A DNA stretch of 64,000 nt from Penicillium oxalicum. Lineage: Eukaryota; Ascomycota; Eurotiomycetes; Eurotiales; Aspergillaceae. The position numbers were made by a program, and so were the translations under genes. Shown here in pieces: positions 1 to 11,944 of this stretch. The notes beneath the pieces were generated by a model, which saw only the letters and a list, made by a program, of their open reading frames with translations, searched no databases and was not told where the DNA came from. Location: positions 1,612,001 through 1,676,000 of the forward strand of contig NC_064655.1 of the NCBI RefSeq assembly GCF_001723175.1, in the 5' to 3' direction. The number at the start of each line of letters is the position of its first letter. Within the stretch, counting starts at the first letter, position 1.

Positions 1-954
1 TCACCAACGTTGGTCTCCCCATTGCCACGTACCCATACTTCTCCGCCAAGACCAAGGGCCTCGACTTTGATGGCATGATCGGTGCGCTGCAGGCAGCGCC
101 TGCCGGTTCCATCATCCTGCTGCATGCCTGCGCACACAACCCCACCGGCGTGGACCCCACGCAAGAGCAGTGGAAGCAGATCGCAGCGGTGATGCGCGAG
201 CGCCACCAGTTCCCCTTCTTCGACACCGCCTACCAGGGCTTCGCCTCGGGTGACTTGGTTCGCGATGCCTGGGCGATTCGCTACTTTGTCGAGCAGGGCT
301 TTGAGCTCTGCGTCGCCCAGTCCTTTGCCAAGAACTTTGGTCTGTATGGTGAGCGAACGGGTGCCTTCCACTTTGTCTCCGCCCCGGGTGCGGATGCCTC
401 CACGGCGATTCAGCACATCGCCAGTCAGCTGGCGATCCTGCAGCGCTCGGAGATCTCCAATCCTCCCGCGTATGGTGCGCGGATCGCCAGCAAGGTTCTC
501 AACGACCCCCAGCTCTTTGCCGAGTGGGAGGAGGATCTGCGGACCATGAGTGGACGGATTCAGGAAATGCGTCGTGGTCTGCGCGAGCAATTGGAGAAGC
601 GTGGCACCCCTGGCAGCTGGGAACACATTACCTCCCAGATTGGCATGTTCAGCTTCACCGGCTTGAATGAGAACCAGGTTAAGATTCTCCGGGATAAGTG
701 GCACGTCTACATGGTGAGTTTTTTCTTTTCTTTTCTTTTTTTTTTTTGGGGATCCCCCTTGGTGGTCGTGCATTCCGGTCATTGCTTTTCGCAACGCCTT
801 TTTGGGGAGATCTATTTCCTTCTCGAATTCATACTGATTTGTGCCTTGTTATATTCAGACCAAGAACGGCCGTATTTCCATGGCCGGCCTCAACACGAAT
901 AACCTGGAATACTTTGCCGAGGCAGTCGACAGTGTTGTCCGCGAAACTTCATAA
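1..954 (+). CDS. Aspartate aminotransferase, 3' part (5' end outside window)
   Basis: Class I PLP-dependent transaminase that interconverts aspartate/2-oxoglutarate and oxaloacetate/glutamate. The window opens inside the gene; the frame is open from base 3. Exon to 713, intron 714-858 (GTGAGT...TTCAG, phase 0), last exon 859-954 ending in TAA. Visible family marks are the NPTGVD loop, FFDTAYQGF with the PLP-contacting Asp and Tyr, the Schiff-base lysine in SFAKNFGLYGERTG, and the substrate-binding Arg just after it. The C-terminus ends without a peroxisomal SKL-like signal, which suits a cytosolic form, but the N-terminus that would decide localisation is missing. The intron carries a T-rich tract just after the donor. 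Family assignment is certain; compartment is inference. Confidence 0.95.
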
Positions 955-1031
955 AAGTCAGGGAAATAAAACCCTCTCATCAGATTTAATGCACCTATCG
1001 GTGTACGAGCACATACGCACACACACCTTCC

Positions 1032-1067
<36 letters not shown>

Positions 1068-1934
1068 TTGGCATGCTTCATTCTGATCATCAGTTTCCCT
1101 GTTTCCTTGATTGTCCTGCCTCGTTTGGCCTTGTCTGTCTGGCAAAGCATGTATTATGGAATGTATCGGTTCGAGAGTAGAGATTCCGCTTGGTTTTCGG
1201 CATCAAGACGCGAAAAGACGAATGTAATGACATTTTGCACCCCACGATTTTCCATGCCCCGACTTGGACTTGGCTCGATACAAGCTGCTCTCTCTCTCTC
1301 TCTTTGAGAAATCGATCTAAAATCTGGCAGTGCCTTACAAGCACACGTATATCCCTCCACTTGAGATATTATCCCAAATTCCACCACCAGCCGCCATCCA
1401 ATTTACCAGCGCTGAATCTCCCATCTTCCGTATCCATTCGAAGCCAGAATGACAATGTCTCGTTCTTCCTGTTTTTGCCAGATTATATAGATGAGTCGGG
1501 AGATGAGTAGTCCACTTTGTTCTCGGTTTTAGGTACGTTGATGATATCTGTAGCCCTGTGGTGGGGTGGAACCTTATCTGTTATTCGGGTAAGGTGCCGG
1601 ACTTTATGGTCCGAGGTGGGTTCATGTGAATTCTTGTCATGGATGAGGGACCTTGGATAGTAGAGAGAGGGGCTACATAGTGCATATTGCATGTAGCAGT
1701 TTAGATAGATAGCATGATCTATTTTGGTAAGCCCTTGGGGCTTTTGTCTTAACAGCCAAATCACAAACAGAGGGAAGGGGAGAGGGAGAGACAGAAAGCG
1801 AGAAAGAAGAAACTGGAGGTTCGTTTATTATATTCATCATCACGGCTTCAGCAATGCAATGCAGGGTATCCCAAGTGCAGTTTTCACCGCGTCCAGGGGA
1901 AAGAGACATCGGGCCTGGCTTCGTGGCAACTTGG
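955..1934. other. Intergenic region with pyrimidine microsatellites
   Basis: This lies between the aspartate aminotransferase stop and the convergent ufe1 stop. It holds a (TC)16 tract (1033-1064), a second (CT)8 tract (1288-1303) and a purine-rich stretch near 1770-1815. No coding region or RNA gene could be supported; it should carry the 3' UTRs of both flanking genes. Confidence 0.7.
1033..1064. repeat. (TC)16 microsatellite
   Basis: Sixteen uninterrupted TC dinucleotides lie about 80 bp past the aspartate aminotransferase stop, probably in or just beyond its 3' UTR. A shorter (CT)8 follows at 1288-1303. Confidence 0.95.
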
Positions 1935-3378
1935 TTAAAACACCAGATCCCACACTACCAACCATGTACATAATCCCACGGTTCCCCAAAAGACAGCCTG
2001 CGCAGTACTGCGGCGCTCGGTGGCCCGTTTGAGTTCCTTGTTACCACGCCCGACGTTGCTCTGGGTGGTGTCCACGTCACTGATCAATTGGGAGATGTAC
2101 TCTTCTTGTGTGGAGAGATGCGAGACGAGGGTTTCTTGGAGAGAGGATATTTCTAATAGTGATTTTTCGGCATTTCTGGAAGACAAAGAGAGAGAGAGGA
2201 GGAAGGTGAGGAATTAGCTTTGTGAAGGAGAAAGTATGAAATTGGAATGGAGGACCGCGAAAAATAAGAAAATGAGCTCGGGGAGGAAATCACGTACTGT
2301 ACTTTTCCCAGCGTATCCTCATAATGCTTCAGCATCGTATCATTCTCCTCGGCAAAGAGTTGCAATTGCTCCGGAGACAATTGAGCCTCGATTCGTGCTG
2401 TCTCGGCTTCGCTCAACGTTGTTGCGTCGGGCGCTTGTATTGACGGATCCAAAGATCCATACGCTGGATTTGACGCCGACCCTGACCCTGACCCTGCTGG
2501 TCCACTCGTCGAAGAAAAGGCATCACCGCTGGCACCAGCACCCATATGCGCACCGCTATGTGCAGCCTTGTATAAAATACTCTTCTCCTTCTCCCGAACC
2601 CTCTCAATCCTTTTTTCCACCATTTCCCTCTGTACCCCCGCCACGCTGTCCAACCCCCTTCTCAAGAACCACAGCACTCCCTCCCTCACCCCCGCCAGCG
2701 TCTTGGCGCGCTCTTCTGCATCGATTTGCTCCGCAGATTTCCCCTCCGCACTGGCTTCGTCGAGTGCGCTGCCCCCGCCGGCCCAGCGCCAAAGTAATGC
2801 GCCTGCGGCACTGTGGCCGTACTTCTTGCGCAGTATCGATGCGGCCGTTTCTTGGCGGAGATTTTCCGCAGAAGAGAGGTTCGCGATGGAGGTGGCGAGG
2901 TCGCGGAGGAGGAGGGCCGTTGAGGAATCGATTGCATCGCGTTCTGGATCGGTGAGGTGTGTATGGGGATTGGCTGTGGCCGGGGTTCTAGTTGGTGAGA
3001 AAGGAGAGGAGGAGGGTGTCGAGCCCGCTAGCTGATCTTTGGTCGTCTGGCGACGTGTGGGAGCTGCGATGGAGAGGTAGGCATGGCGGATCGAATGGAG
3101 ATACTTGAGAAGGGAGGCAATGTGGGAGTTCTGGACAGGGTGCAGGTGTTAGCCTTTTCTGATTTTGCTTCTGTTGGTTACAGGTCCCCTTCACTGCAGG
3201 AATGAGAAGCTTGGGCGGACAAGGTGAATATGGTTCCACAAGCACGTACTATGCGATGGGCCTCCTTGAGGAACTCGTCTGCGACCTCTGTGGAGGGAGT
3301 TCGAGCTGTTGGTGGCGGGATGGAGCAGGCATGTTTACTCGACAGGATTGAGTTCAGCGTCGGTGTAAGGTCAGTCAT
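1935..3378 (-). CDS. ufe1: Syntaxin-18-type ER t-SNARE Ufe1
   Basis: Qa-SNARE of the endoplasmic reticulum, needed for fusion of Golgi-to-ER retrograde vesicles together with the Sec20, Use1 and Sec22 SNAREs. Exons 3378-3250, 3130-2298 and 2175-1935 give 400 aa; both introns start GTACGT. The N-terminal syntaxin-18 region contains VADEFLKEAHRI joined across intron 1 to NSHIASLLKYLHSIRHAYL. A linker rich in Ser, Gly and Ala follows, then the SNARE helix (about 322-375) with zero-layer Gln344 in STQEEYIS. The last about 20 residues form a Trp/Val-rich membrane anchor ending WDLVF. An in-frame ATG 39 bp upstream (3417) exists, but the chosen start gives the usual MTDLTP N-terminus. Family assignment is firm. 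Confidence 0.93.
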
Positions 3379-4010
3379 GCTGCTACTCGATGGGACAGCG
3401 ATGTGGTCAGTAGGCACAATGGCCTCGGGAGAATGAATTGGAGAGTTGAGGATGGGTAAGTGTAGTACTGTTCGGACGTGAGGCTCAGCGATGGAGAAAG
3501 GTCACGGTGGTCTCCGGGTCCTGGTGGTGGGCCACGGGACACTTCCGGTGGGGCCAGTCAATCAGCGTCATCGTCTGTCCAGAAGCTCATCGGAAGTATC
3601 GTGCGGAGAAAAGGTCCAGAGATTCAAGATCATCCATGGACAAATAGCTCAGGAAAAAGCCAGAGCCAGCAAGGAATGGGGGTCAAAATAGAATCAAAGC
3701 AACATACCATCCAAGATAAGACAAAAACGTATGCGTTAATCACATTGCTGTGTCCATTGTATCTAACTACTTCAAGCCAACGCTACTGCGAGGATCCATC
3801 CCATGCCAGTCCCAAAGGGTATATAAATCAAAATGAAAAAGGACGTGGGGAAAATTACAAACAAAAAAAAACAAAAAAAAAAGGACAGCATACAGATGAA
3901 TGCAAACCCTCTTATGCCTGTATCGATCCATTCCTCAATAGCCACCAAACACCAAGCCACTGTCCATTGCCCTTCAGGCCATATGATAGAAAGTCGTGTC
4001 ATTTCCAAAG
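3379..4010. other. Intergenic spacer between ufe1 and noxR
   Basis: Both flanking genes are on the minus strand, so this holds the ufe1 promoter and the noxR 3' UTR. A-rich runs occur near 3860-3890 on the plus strand. No gene or RNA is supported. Confidence 0.7.
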
Positions 4011-5999
4011 TTAAATCATCGCACGTTCTTCAACCCAAACCTAGAGAGCAGATTCGTCAGTCATGTGCTAGGGAGACAATCATCGAGCAGGATGAAGCCT
4101 CTCGAGGGATCATCTTCTCACAAACTGACCTCCATCTTGCCCATCTCACTACCCTCTCTCCGGGCAATCTCTCTCGCACTGGCCAGCAGGAGATCTAGAT
4201 CCTCTTGATCTACCATGGTGATCATATCACCGTCATCCTGCACTCTTAGCCTCAAGGGACTTTGGAACCCAAATTTCTCTCGGATTCTCGTCTCGAACTC
4301 CGCAAAGTCGACCGTGGGCCCGATCATAATATACCGAATATCATCCGGTGCATGAACTTTGGTCCGGAATCGCCGCACCTCGGGTCGCCGTGAGTTTGCC
4401 CTTCGCGAGTGTCGTGCTGGTGATTGTGTGCGACGCTGTTGAGGGCCACGAAAGCTCGATGAGCCTGTACCTCCGACACCAGTGTCACGGAAATCAAAGG
4501 ATGTGTCTTGGACGTGCTGCACATCGCTCTCCTCATGAGCATATTCGTCTGCTTCGTCAATGAAGGCAGGTGGGTGGGGCCGCCCCCGACCCCAACCCGC
4601 GCTGGAGACGGTTGTGGGACTGGTGTAGGACTGGTCGTCCAGGTAGGTTTGTTGACTTTGGTCGCCAAAATCAGCGGTCTCATTTGAATTCTGGTGGGTC
4701 TCACTGAGGTTCCTGCGATGGCCTTGAGACCAAGCGTTGCGACTGGATTCCCCGGTACTACGTGCGGCTAGAGATCGCACCGCAGGCCCCCGAGGCTCAG
4801 AGGCAGTGCGTGTAGTCCCCAGGCGGGGCTTTTCAGGGTTGGGAACAGTGCTTTGGTTTGGAGCTCGACGGTCGAGACTGGCTCCCGTGCGTTCAAGATC
4901 AAGACGGGCTGGTCGGCCAGCTCGAAGAGAGGCAGAGCGATGATGGGAGGAGCCCGTGACAGAGCCATTGCTGGTGGCCCGGTCATCTGGCGGAGGGGTG
5001 GGAGGAAAGAGGTTTCGTGTGAGGGGAGGTTCAGATTGCTGCCGAGTTCGGCTGGACAGGCCCTTGTGAACGAGATTAGTGGCAGCCCAAGAGACGCCTT
5101 CACGATCTTCAAGTGCGCCTTTGTCGACGACCATCGGCCGCCATTGGTGATCGGCACCTTGTGACCGATCTGACGCAGCCACCAATCGAGCTTTACCGAG
5201 ATAGTCTTTGGACTTGAGATTCTTCACTTTGGCAGCATTGGGTCGATACAAGACGCCCACTGGGATAGAAAAGACCGTGTATCCCTGCCGCAAATTAGCA
5301 TCGGCCATCCGCTGAGTCAGGTAACATGAGAGGGGGTTAGAGGAATGAGACGCATACATCTGCATTCTCGCGTATCGCATCGTCGATCACATCATGATCG
5401 GGCGTGACCTTCTCCTTCGCTGCGAACGAGAGATCTTGCATGCCCGGGGTCATCTGCTGCAGGTAGACGTAACATAACCCGCGATTGAATAAAACTTCGC
5501 AGGAATAGAGGCGAAAGTTGAGGCCCAGCTGCTCGTAGTCGATGGATGTATTTCCGCGTAGATACAGGAGCGTGTCATTGAAGTTGGCCAACGCTTCTTC
5601 AAAATCGCCCAGGAGGAAGTTTGATACACCTTGTTGGAAGTAGGCAATGGCCAGATACCGGTCGAGCCCGACAGCTCTTTGATAACAGTCCACCTACAAC
5701 ATGTATGAACATGACTGCACAAGTCTCACATTCATGGTGGAAAGGACAGCAGGAGGGACATACTGCTCTCTCATGCTCGCCTAGCGTGGCATAGATCACT
5801 CCGCAATTGAAAAGAATCTTTGAAGTATCTGCAATCTGGTCGAATTGCCGTAAAGATTCATCAAAGTCTTGGTTGTCGTAGGCGTCTAGGGCCAACACCC
5901 ACGTCTCTATCTCCTGTCACATTCGATTAATGTTGGGCTTCGAAGGTATATCAGAAGGATTTCGCAAGCACTTGGACCACATACTTGCTTCAACGACAT
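4011..5999 (-). CDS. noxR: NADPH oxidase regulatory subunit NoxR (p67phox-like)
   Basis: Activator of the fungal NADPH oxidases NoxA/NoxB; it binds Rac-GTP through its TPR domain and drives regulated superoxide production in sexual development and hyphal fusion. Five exons, 5999-5985, 5913-5764, 5693-5358, 5284-4130 and 4040-4011, give 561 aa. Exon 1 encodes only MSLKQ. TPR repeats fill about residues 1-170, with blocks such as DESLRQFDQIAD and AIAYFQQGVSNFLLGDFEEAL. A long Ser/Pro/Arg-rich linker follows, and a PB1 domain lies at about 470-558. Reading through the last donor would end at EVSL; splicing to the 30-bp terminal exon instead gives EVWVEERAMI, which completes the last PB1 strand, so the spliced form is preferred. 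Family assignment is firm. Confidence 0.93.
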
Positions 6000-8900
6000 T
6001 GTGCCTGCATCGACTCGCGCAGAACAGTGCGATACGGTCTCGGGCTGAGTAGACCGCAGCAACTGGCGATGCGATTAAAGCAGCTAAAATCTACCCTCTG
6101 ACTTCCACAGAGATCCCACAGGGGAGGAGAGAATGCTGTCAAGCAGTAAGACGATCCCACGATGAATCCCTGTACACCGCTGATCGGACCGGGACGGGAT
6201 CAAGAACGTCACGCCGCCGCCAGGGAAATCGTGTTAGGACCACCAATTCTTATTATAGTACAACCACTTTCCCCGAGTGAAGACCCCGCTGATGTGGGAA
6301 TAGTCGAGCCCGGGTACTTTGATAACCAAGTACGCCAAGGCGGAGCTATCGAAATTAGAATTGAAATGCCAGTCGGTTCCGTGGATGAGGGAACCCAGTG
6401 CGGCTGGGGGAGAGAGGGGAGGACTGGAGTCGAGACTGAGAAACGGCTCCGCCAAGGTGTGATCCGAAGTGTGCATTAGCTATCGACAACATAAGACCTG
6501 AGGTCCAGATGCGCTGCTCGATAAAAACACGAAGCCAGCCCTGCGACGACTTTTGAGAAGACGCCTCAACGAGGGCGTGGGTCAGGAGGAAAGAGTCTTG
6601 CAGTTCGCGAGTTTTGTGGCGGACTGCAGGCTGGCGGGGCAGGTCAACGGAAGAAGGTGAATGGAGGGATGGGACAGGGCCTCCGAGATGAGGATGGGCA
6701 CTGCGAAGCACGAAGCCCACGATCGGTCGCAGGGGTATTTTTGGAAGCTGATTCCCCCTCTCGCTTCAGCTTATGAGGAGAGTGTGTTCTTTGAAGTTAA
6801 ATCAAGTGGCTGGTCGTCGATTTGACTCGACCATCATCACCCACGCGTGCCCGCAACAGTGGATAGCCGATAGCGACAGACAAGGTCATATTCCAATCAC
6901 CAGGTTTGCTACGTAGTATAGTACGCTAGGCGCGGGGTGAGTATCGGGCCCAGCTTTGCGGGTTGTGGATACTACGTATATCCTCACCAAGGGAAGAGGG
7001 CCGGGCCTCGGAAAGATGGATAGTGTCCTGCGAAACGACGAGGTTGTGGTGAGCAGTTTAGGGCAGCAAGAATCAAGCCCCAAGTGGATGTCGATGGATG
7101 TCGGGGGTAGTGGCATGACTGACTGGCTGGACGGGGGAGAAGAGCCGAACGAAATTCAGGGGAAGCCCCGAAAATGATCGATCGAATCTCAAAAAGGGTG
7201 CGAAAGCAGGGAAGAGTCGACACCCGAGAAGGAACACTAGCAACTAGCACCGGCACCAACACTGGCATCAGCATCAGCACGAGCACAAGCACGAGCATCT
7301 TGCAGAGAAACGCATGGCGTGACAGGGATTGGACCAGCCGTTCCGTGTGCAATCGACACAGTTTGCCCCGGGCTTCCTACCTATTCCGACTACGGTACGG
7401 GAGTGGCTCCCCCAGGCTTGACCAGAAACTTTCATGCTGATGGCCATGGTGCCCTTGCGCGCTAGGGACCGTCCGTTCAACACAAAGGGCTCGTCAGGCC
7501 GAGATGGGGGAAGCGCCGAGCAGAGGCGTGATGGGCCAAAAATAACTCACAGTGCACCTGCAGCAACCATGCGAGCCTAGGGAGTAATGGGCACGCTAGA
7601 GAGTATGAACGCTGGGATGTTCTTGAATCCACCGCGATTTGGAAGGGCGGTAATTTCTACACATTGACAGCCATACGACGACCCCCGTTGGCTGGCAAGG
7701 TAAACGAGAAAAAAGTTAAGGAAAGTGACTCGGTCCTCGAAACGGCGGGACTGTTTGAGAGGGCCGCACGGGGCAGCAGACGTCGAATGAGGGGAATTTG
7801 AACCAGAAATCGGCGCGGTGAGATGTTGGAATGGTGGCATGATTGTGATAGAATCGACGGTCTTCCCGCTCAGACCTTTTGCTCCGGTCAGCCAACCGAT
7901 TGTGCAAGATTGCCGTTGGCAATGGCCATGAGTGATCTTGGAACGACGTTGAGCGAAATCACAGACCCCCTCCCGTTTCCCACGTCTCGACCTGTCACTT
8001 GTCGCGATCGCCCTCGTCAGCATCCCTACCACTGGAATCTGACAAGCATGAGATTAAAAACGGAATTTGAGCCTGCCACTGAATCGAAGAAATCTAACCG
8101 GGGACTGACCGTCGGCCTAATTTAGGGATCAGTCAAACAAGCGGGCCGTAGGAGGATCCATGGACGAGCATCCCTGCTTGTGGGTGCGGGGACAGTCCAT
8201 GTCCTTTCCACATGGGCGACCATCTGGCATTCTCGGTAGTCAAGGCCAACTCCAGGTTAACCAGAGAGTCGGTCGACGGCAATTCGGCGATTTCGGCGCT
8301 TCTAGGGAGAGCTGTTGTTTGGGCATCTCATTGGCGTGAGGCTTACAGCTGGCCCCGCCGCGGCGCTTGCTGTGCTTTATTTAGAGTCGAAAAGGGCCAC
8401 AGTCGATTAGTGTTGTTAACATACCAAGAAGATTCGGAAAGATCAGAAACCATCCGAATCTGCTGGGATTGGTTCCAGCATGATAGGGCCAAAGCGATGA
8501 TGCGATTTTATTGGTGATTCATTTCATGTGACGAGCGACGACAGCCCAGGTCAGCAAGACTAGTCGCTGGACATTGATCGTGGGGAAAAGGAGTGGAGAT
8601 TGTCGTCTGTAGAGAATGGAAATTAGAAGGCGAACCCGTGACCATCACCGCGGGGCAGATTGGCCATGCTAAATTTCAACAAGTTGCTGATCTCTGTACC
8701 TAGTAGACATCTTTTCCCCTTGCCTCTTCTTTTCTCGCGTCAAACGCCGTCCGGGGATAGAGTATTTGATGCAAGCTAATTATCTCGCCCCCTACCAGTC
8801 TCATAATGGTCAATGTCAACACCAACGCCAACCATGGTCGCCCTGGGCTGATCTTGGACAGATCACTTATTGGAGGGTTATATCACAGACTTGAGTGGAC

Positions 8901-9053
8901 TTTTTGAGCGCATTCCACGGTGAGAACATAGCCGAGATCTATCTCGTGGCAAGATGATTTACCTCAACCGCGTGGTTCGCGATTACGTTGATTTTCCATC
9001 GTATTTGAAAATACGCCTGGTTTTGATAAGCGCGATCATCGTTCCAGCTCCAA

Positions 9054-9115
<62 letters not shown>

Positions 9116-10824
9116 TCGTGCTTGGACTTGACACGGACTTTCATGACGGGTGATATCCTCGTTTCAAATGGTTAGAAAGGTCATTCTGATACAATAGTAT
9201 CAGTAGGTTTGAATTGATCCAGAAGAGATTGTGACCGTAGTACATCGAGACATAACTCGCGACGTCGTCGGCATGGATGTTCGAGGAGTTGAAAAGACAT
9301 CTCGAAGCCGAAGGCTCTTTCATGTACACATGGACTCGTCATTCCTTGCGTCTCTTGACGCTATCATGTCTGGTATGAATCTAGCTACACTGAGAGACTG
9401 TGATAAGGGCTGTCAATGTCATACTCTTCCCGCTGCAAGCTGGTGCTTCTGGCAGTGGCTTTAGGTCAAGGCTGGTAGCGGCAGAAAATTCCCATCTGAA
9501 GTTTTAGTATATGGGAGTCTATCGCCTGACGTGGATTTTCGTCTATACAGGAGCTTGTGTGCTTGAGTTTGTCCAGCGACTCCCCCCAGCAGGGAGATGA
9601 ACAGGTCAGCAACGCATGCTCCCGTTACACTCATTCAATGCATATCCTGGAAGCCTCGGAGCACGGTTGGAACTGGGCTCGAGTCGCTTCAAATAGCAGT
9701 ACTTGCGATTATTTACCTAATATGCCTGCCTACCGTCTTGGATGCGGTTTTGCGCAGCTACTTGTCTGTCTACACGTGCACTTTCGTGCTCTAGCAGACT
9801 TTCCACTAGGGTTTGGTCCGATCCGGACTTTTGCTGCAACCATGTCAGTAGGTTCTGCCCTACCTACTTTGTGTAGAGGATGTCCTATGAATTCCCGTTC
9901 TCAGTACATTATAGCCAGGTACAAGAACGCTTAGATTGCATCACAGACCGACATTTCGCTAGATTGCTATTCAATCTGTGTTACATAACGTAAGCTACAA
10001 GCTTAAGTTTTCCGTAGAAAAAAGAACAGATAAACATATCGAGATATTTGGATATTTGACTCGAGAAAAACACAAAACTTCCACCGCATACTACTATAGC
10101 CGTACCTTTCCAATATAATGTCCTTCCTGGCAGGTGTATTGGTGTTGCATTGTGGTGCCCTTAAGGATCGGTGTAAATGTCCATTTCGTCCTAACGGCAT
10201 GATGAATAGAAAACTCAATCATCAGTTCAAAAGTGGAATCTAAGGAAGGGCTCACGTGGAATGATCACGATCCCAATGTGGCCATCCCTCTCACATGAAG
10301 TACCTCGCCCCGGCGTCGGCATCCACTTTGAGGATTCGGTGCCATGGGGTAAGTGGGTCTCACACGACATGAGTCCATAACATTCCACAAAGGTCAACTA
10401 CGTAGGACAGCAGTCTATTGGACTCATGGCATCAAACTATTGGCACTCTTTCCAACGCCAAAAAATTTAAATACAAATTCACCTAAAATGCAGAATACTC
10501 CTCTGATGGAGGGAAGGAGTCACGTGCCGATCGCATCCTCTCAAAGTGTTCCAATACTTCCAGCGTAGACCAAAGATCGTCCGCGGTCGGCAGTCTCACA
10601 AGGGATCTGATCTCAGACGCCAAACCGGACCAGGGATAAGTGTCAGGTTCTTTCCGAGACCGCCCCTCTTTCGCTCATCTCCGTAAACATTCACACTCAC
10701 CCACTCACAACTCGCCCACGGACACATCGCACGATGGGCGACCGCGATATCAACCTCACACCGACGGGCGCCTCATCGAACCTTCCTGGGCTGGTACACA
10801 TCCACCACATCGCCATCGCTCGCG
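6000..10824. other. 4.8-kb gene-poor region
   Basis: No open frame here shows a recognisable domain, sensible codon use or supported splicing on either strand. The proximal part is the noxR promoter. Notable contents are an imperfect AGCACC/AGCATC-type hexamer stretch near 7240-7300 that yields a low-complexity Thr/Ser peptide, a (GA)n tract at 9054-9112, and AT-richer sequence at about 9.5-10.5 kb. It could hold a non-coding RNA or decayed repeats, but nothing can be shown by reading. Confidence 0.6.
9054..9112. repeat. (AG)n microsatellite with one interruption
   Basis: About 59 bp of AG/GA dinucleotides are broken once by GGA near 9077. It lies in the gene-poor region and far from any assigned start codon. 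Confidence 0.95.
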
Positions 10825-11793
10825 ATGGCGGAAATTTACAACACCGATCGCTTTGCGGAACTCTATTATCCGTCTAACACGGCGGACTTGCTGCAGCTTG
10901 GCCTGGCGGCTAGATTCATCGCCAGTTTATTGGAGGCCCACCAGATCACGTATGCGTTTATTGGGGGGTGGGCGGTCTATCTCAGGGGAGGCCGGCGCAG
11001 AACTCAGGATATTGATATCACTGTCGCCACGACGATGGATCATTTGAAGCATATTCTCATCGCACAGTCCCGGTACTGAATCTGGATCGCTCCCGTCTTT
11101 TTGCTTGTTTTTGTTTTTGTTTTTGCTTTTTTGCTTTTGGTTGAAGATAAAAGAAGACAGCCACGTTGTCAACCCGATTCTCCGGATGAACATTTTCATC
11201 ATTCATATTGGGAATGATGATGGGACTCGAGCCCGATCACGTTGAACAAGCCCGCTCTAATTGGTTCGATAGAATACATTTTCCTCTGACCCATGGCCGG
11301 ACATCTGTCCAGGTCTTCATCGACACCGGGCGTAGTGTGGATGGCGAGTTTCCACACGTGCCGGACTTGGCCGTGAGCATGGACATTGTGATCAGTGGTA
11401 GGTCAGACCCTTGCCTGGATGAGCAAGAAGACAATAACACGGTGTTAATCTCTAGGACCATCCTTAGGACATCTGGGTACCCCCGAGGATCTCCAATCTT
11501 CCCGCGAGCCCATCAATCCGCGTAGGCCGACACCCCTGGGGTCTCCCGTCTTGGTACTGGGGCTGGTCTTTCAAATATATGCCAAGCTGGATGCATTTTT
11601 CCACCGCGGGGAGCAGGGAAGCAAGGACTTTCTGGACCTGGAATTCTTGTTCACACAGTACGCAGCAGATATCCCGACCTTTCGGGAATACTACGATCTG
11701 GAGCAACGCCGATATTTCTGGACTCAGTACGCGGAGGCATATGTGGCCTTCCCGGATCAAGTTGAGAGCATGAGAGCCTTGCTCGGCGTTTAA
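10825..11793 (+). CDS. Small nucleotidyltransferase-fold protein (AbiEii-like), A
   Basis: Uncharacterised fungal protein of 236 aa with an N-terminal nucleotidyltransferase-like core. Exons 10825-11072, 11273-11397 and 11456-11793 join in phase; the 200-bp intron 1 is T-rich with CTCTAAT before TAG. The core has helix LLEAHQITY, then FIGGWAVYLRGGRRRTQDIDITV. This fits the family pattern hG[GS] (Gly47-Gly48) followed by [DE]h[DE] (Asp62 and Asp64), so metal-binding residues are present. The C-terminal half, with RPTPLGSPVLVLGLVFQIYAK and DFLDLEFLF, resembles the substrate-side helical part of such enzymes. The substrate is unknown. The gene is convergent with a related gene at 11945-12857. 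An upstream ATG at 10733 is in another frame and was not used. Confidence 0.75.
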
Positions 11794-11944
11794 AAAACCC
11801 GTGCGGAAGGAAGAAACAGAGACCGAGGGATCATCCGATTATTGTACAACGTGAACACCCACGCACGGAGCCGGTCCATTCCGCTGGAGTTTATCCTTTC
11901 ATTTCATTAGTGGAATCATTTACATCGTTATATATGGATATAGA

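Noticed and set aside
2236..2955. Plus-strand Pro/Arg/Ser-rich frame across ufe1
   Set aside because: It lies opposite the large ufe1 exon, and its composition is what antisense Ala/Gly/Glu codons give.
7174..7440. Thr/Ser-repeat frame in the gene-poor region
   Set aside because: It comes from an imperfect AGCACC-type repeat; no start context, domain or splicing.
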